The position numbers and the translations under genes were made by a program. The notes below the pieces were generated by a model. It was not told the DNA's origin. It did no database searches and saw only the letters and a list, made by a program, of their open reading frames with translations. A stretch of 64,000 nucleotides of DNA, taken from NCBI GenBank assembly GCA_036365515.1, contig CM070876.1, forward strand, positions 102,238,310-102,302,309, read 5' to 3'. Below, piece by piece: positions 61,270 through 64,000 of the stretch (position 1 is its first letter; each line of letters starts with the position of its first letter). This DNA is from Torymus aiolomorphi. Its lineage: Eukaryota; Arthropoda; Insecta; Hymenoptera; Torymidae.

Positions 61270-63730
61270 ATGCCAAACCTTTCCATCAACACCACGGAAG
61301 CAATGCCAACTTCAGACTCTGACAACTTTTTCTACAACAATTTTGACACACCTCATAACTTATCAACTGGTCTGATGAAAATAGAAATCCGCTTTAATAC
61401 TAACACTAAGAAACGATGTGTACAGTTTTCCAAGTCACTAAGGAAATTAACAACTAACGAATGCAAACTCAAGTTTTTGGTAAACTGCAGGAGCTGCGAG
61501 ATCTTTTCATGTCACATCGAGAACTTATGTAAGTCTACAAAACACCTTTCCTTCCAAAGCAAACACGTACAGGGTAAATTTTCTCATTTTTCCAAATTTT
61601 TCCAAAAAAAGGTCCTAAACTTCAAAATTACCGACCTCAACATTCAAATTAGCTTTTTGAAAAAACGTATTAATAGCATTAAATCTAGCCTAGAGCAACT
61701 AACTACAACCCAATTCGTGTCTGATTTCCAAAAATACTATAACCATGCAATAGACTTCCTAAAAAATAGACTTTCGTTAACACACAATAAAAAAAATCAA
61801 TAGTATATTCTCTTCCTCGGATAACGGTGCGACTCACAAATTCAAATCGAATAACAATCCTACGCCTCTTAATAACGACCGTTCTTCTCCATCTTCTAAC
61901 TACAACAATAACAATAGCACTACAGAAACCAAAAAGAAATGGCTTGTCATTTTATCAAACTCGCAAATTCCGACATTCGCAACTGACATCTTAAGCCTAG
62001 GGGAAAATTCAATTTTACTCTCCACCCTGACAGACGTATACATTTTGAATACATCAAAAACATAGAAATGAATATACACAACTTGGAAAAAAACACAGAC
62101 CAATACGCAGGTATTCGAGATAATCTCTTGACAGCCTTCAACAATTTTCTACAGAAAGGCAAAATCACACACATAAGCAAGATAGACAAAACAATAGAAA
62201 TTAATTTAACTAAAACCAAAGAATTCATCAAAGCTAACCCAGACTTATTCATCACCAAAGCTGAGAAAGGTAATGTTACAGTCATTATGAATAAAGAAGA
62301 CTACGTAAACAAAGTAGAAATTGCCCTCGCCGATAAGAAATTCTATTCAGTTATTAAGAAATCACCAATAAAGAAACTATAGAACAACAGACATCAAAAA
62401 CACTAATCTTGCGAGGGCATATGCCCTTGTAAAAATATACAAAAAAGACAATCCCATCCGAATTATAGTTTCTGCAATTGGTAGCCCCACTTACGCGTTA
62501 GACAAAAGTTTATCATAACTTTTCACCAGATACTTTCCCCGGCCGAAATCAACAGTAAAAAGCAGCTCTGAATTAAAAGAAATAGTAGACATCACAGATA
62601 TCACAAACGACTTTGAACTTTGCTCCTTTGGCGTCGTCTTCCTATTTACTAACATTCCGTCAGATCTGATTATACATGCAATATCAAAAAAATGGAAATA
62701 CCTCAACAATAAAATTAACTTATCCAAAATAGAATTTTTGAAAGGTATTCAAATACTCTCGGACTCCACGTATTTGCAGTTTAACAATAAATTTTAAAAA
62801 CAGATTATGGGTGCACCAATGGGATTTTGTACGAGCCCGTGGTTCGCAGACATTAACCTTGAACTCCTCGAAACCTCTTGTTTGAATAAATATAAAAGTG
62901 AAGTAACTCTGTACAAGAGATACGTAGATGACTATATTCTAATAACAAAGAAATATAAAACGGAAGAAATCCTCTCCACGTTCAACAATTATAATAGCCA
63001 TTTAAAATTTACTATAGAACATGAACAAAATAACAGTATTAATTTCCTCGATATGACACTTTCCAAAACGGACGATAACAAAGTTATTACTAACTGGTAC
63101 AGAAAGGATACAGCCTCTGGTCGTTACATTAATTACTTCTCTCACCACCCCCAATCACAAAAAATAGCCATCATATACAATCTGCTCGACAAATCCATCA
63201 AACTCTCTCACCCACAGTTCCATAAGGATAATTTAAAAATTACTACTCACTATCTCTTATGCAATAATTATCACTTAGACGTCATTAACAAACACATAGG
63301 CATACGACTCCAATACATCTCTAATAACAATAACAACTTTACAATGCTAGATTCAATCAACAACACAAATATTTCAATAGCTTCTAGAATTAAATTTGTT
63401 TTACCGTACATACAACACCTTACTCCAAAAATTAACCACATACTCCGCACACACAATATTATAGCAATAAATAAAACCATCAACAAGTTCAATGACATTA
63501 TTAAACTGGGAAAGGACCGCCTCGAGATTTGCAACATGAATGGGATAGTATATAAGATCAATTGTTGCAACTGCCCGGCCACGTAGTCGGCATGAGCAAG
63601 CGAAAATTGGCAAAACGCACGTAAGAATACAAAAGAACAGTCAAATTAGGCTCCGAAAACTCGGCACTCGGTACACATACATAGGATACTGGACACATCA
63701 TCAACTTTGATAAGATAAAGATATTAAAAT
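61270..63730 (+). pseudogene. Penelope-like element gene, plus strand, near complete but broken
   Basis: Starts MPNLSINTTEAMPTSDSDNF at 61270. After a frameshift near 61803 it reads RDNLLTAFNNFLQKGKITHI and NPDLFITKAEKGNVTVIMNK, another shift, then SFGVVFLFTNIP, where motif A has Gly for the catalytic Asp. MGAPMGFCTSPWFADI and RYVDDYILITKK (motif C) follow a TAA at 62796-62798. It ends NGIVYKINCCNCPA and a broken GIY-YIG domain. Introns are not evident. Flanked by direct terminal repeats. Confidence 0.88.
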
Positions 63731-63778
63731 GATGAACATCCATTACCATAGTAATACTCTAAACCACACAAAAGATAC

Positions 63779-64000
63779 CCACTTTCTAAAAAATGCATAT
63801 AAAAAAACAATAGACATTATAAAAAAGCTACACATGTAAACTATAATCATTTATATCTCCCTATACGTGTTTGAAACGTCCTATTTTCAATACTTTGCCG
63901 CTTTCTCTCGTACGGCCCGACTAGACGAACATGTTATCGAGGAGGTGGCATGCCTAATACCCGATAGACTTGTTGTATTCTACGAGTATGACTCCCCACT
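63779..64000 (+). repeat. Penelope terminal repeat (right), cut by window end
   Basis: Direct repeat of 60389-60610 with scattered substitutions. It continues past the window. Confidence 0.87.

Overview
This 64 kb window looks like accessory, heterochromatin-like DNA from an arthropod, probably an insect. That rests on the mix of repeats (copia, gypsy, BEL/Pao, CR1/Jockey-like and I/R1-like non-LTR elements, Penelope-like elements, a DD34D mariner, MITEs), long AT-rich stretches, (TA)n, (CA)n and (GA)n microsatellites, and fragments of eukaryotic nuclear genes split by GT-AG introns. A hymenopteran is my guess, but the sequence alone does not prove it. Nothing bacterial, plasmid-like, CRISPR-like or operon-like is present.

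Layout. 1-1375: 3' end of a non-LTR element with RNase H, then a short relic resembling the second-largest subunit of RNA polymerase III. 1676-2262: tandem repeat. 2569-7075: copia-type LTR retrotransposon (minus strand) with both LTRs, primer site, polypurine tract and target duplication. 7076-14486: gene-poor AT-rich DNA with two copies of a dispersed repeat ending in a perfect hairpin, a 1.4 kb inverted repeat and a palindromic CACGTG-rich element. 14487-19914: near full-length non-LTR retrotransposon (minus strand), apparently inserted in GA-rich DNA. 21122-21895: two small ORFs that look like diverged paralogues. 22285-28857: an unclassified 6.5 kb element with about 780 bp inverted repeats and a Cys/His-rich multi-segment gene. 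28858-31932: Penelope-like relic between inverted repeats.

32170-36089: a non-LTR reverse transcriptase relic split by two later insertions, an LTR-like element with duplication AAAG and a MITE with duplication AATT. The LTR-like element itself contains a foldback built of 164 bp subrepeats. 36855-46718: complete but decayed gypsy-type element with LTRs and duplication ACAT, inserted in a third copy of the hairpin-ended repeat. 48405-48624 and 52629-52872: two exons on the minus strand resembling MSH4 (meiotic MutS homologue), separated by a 4.0 kb intron filled by a large palindromic repeat. 53490-59440: decayed BEL/Pao element carrying a mariner with perfect terminal repeats. 59425-64000: two Penelope-like copies, head to head, with direct terminal repeats.

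How it fits together. Almost every mobile-element gene has stops, frameshifts or lost catalytic residues. The main information is therefore nesting order: non-LTR relic, then LTR insertion, then foldback; hairpin repeat, then gypsy; BEL, then mariner. The probable host signals are the two MSH4-like exons and, more doubtfully, the small ORF pair. All coordinates and family calls come from reading the sequence; no database search was run.
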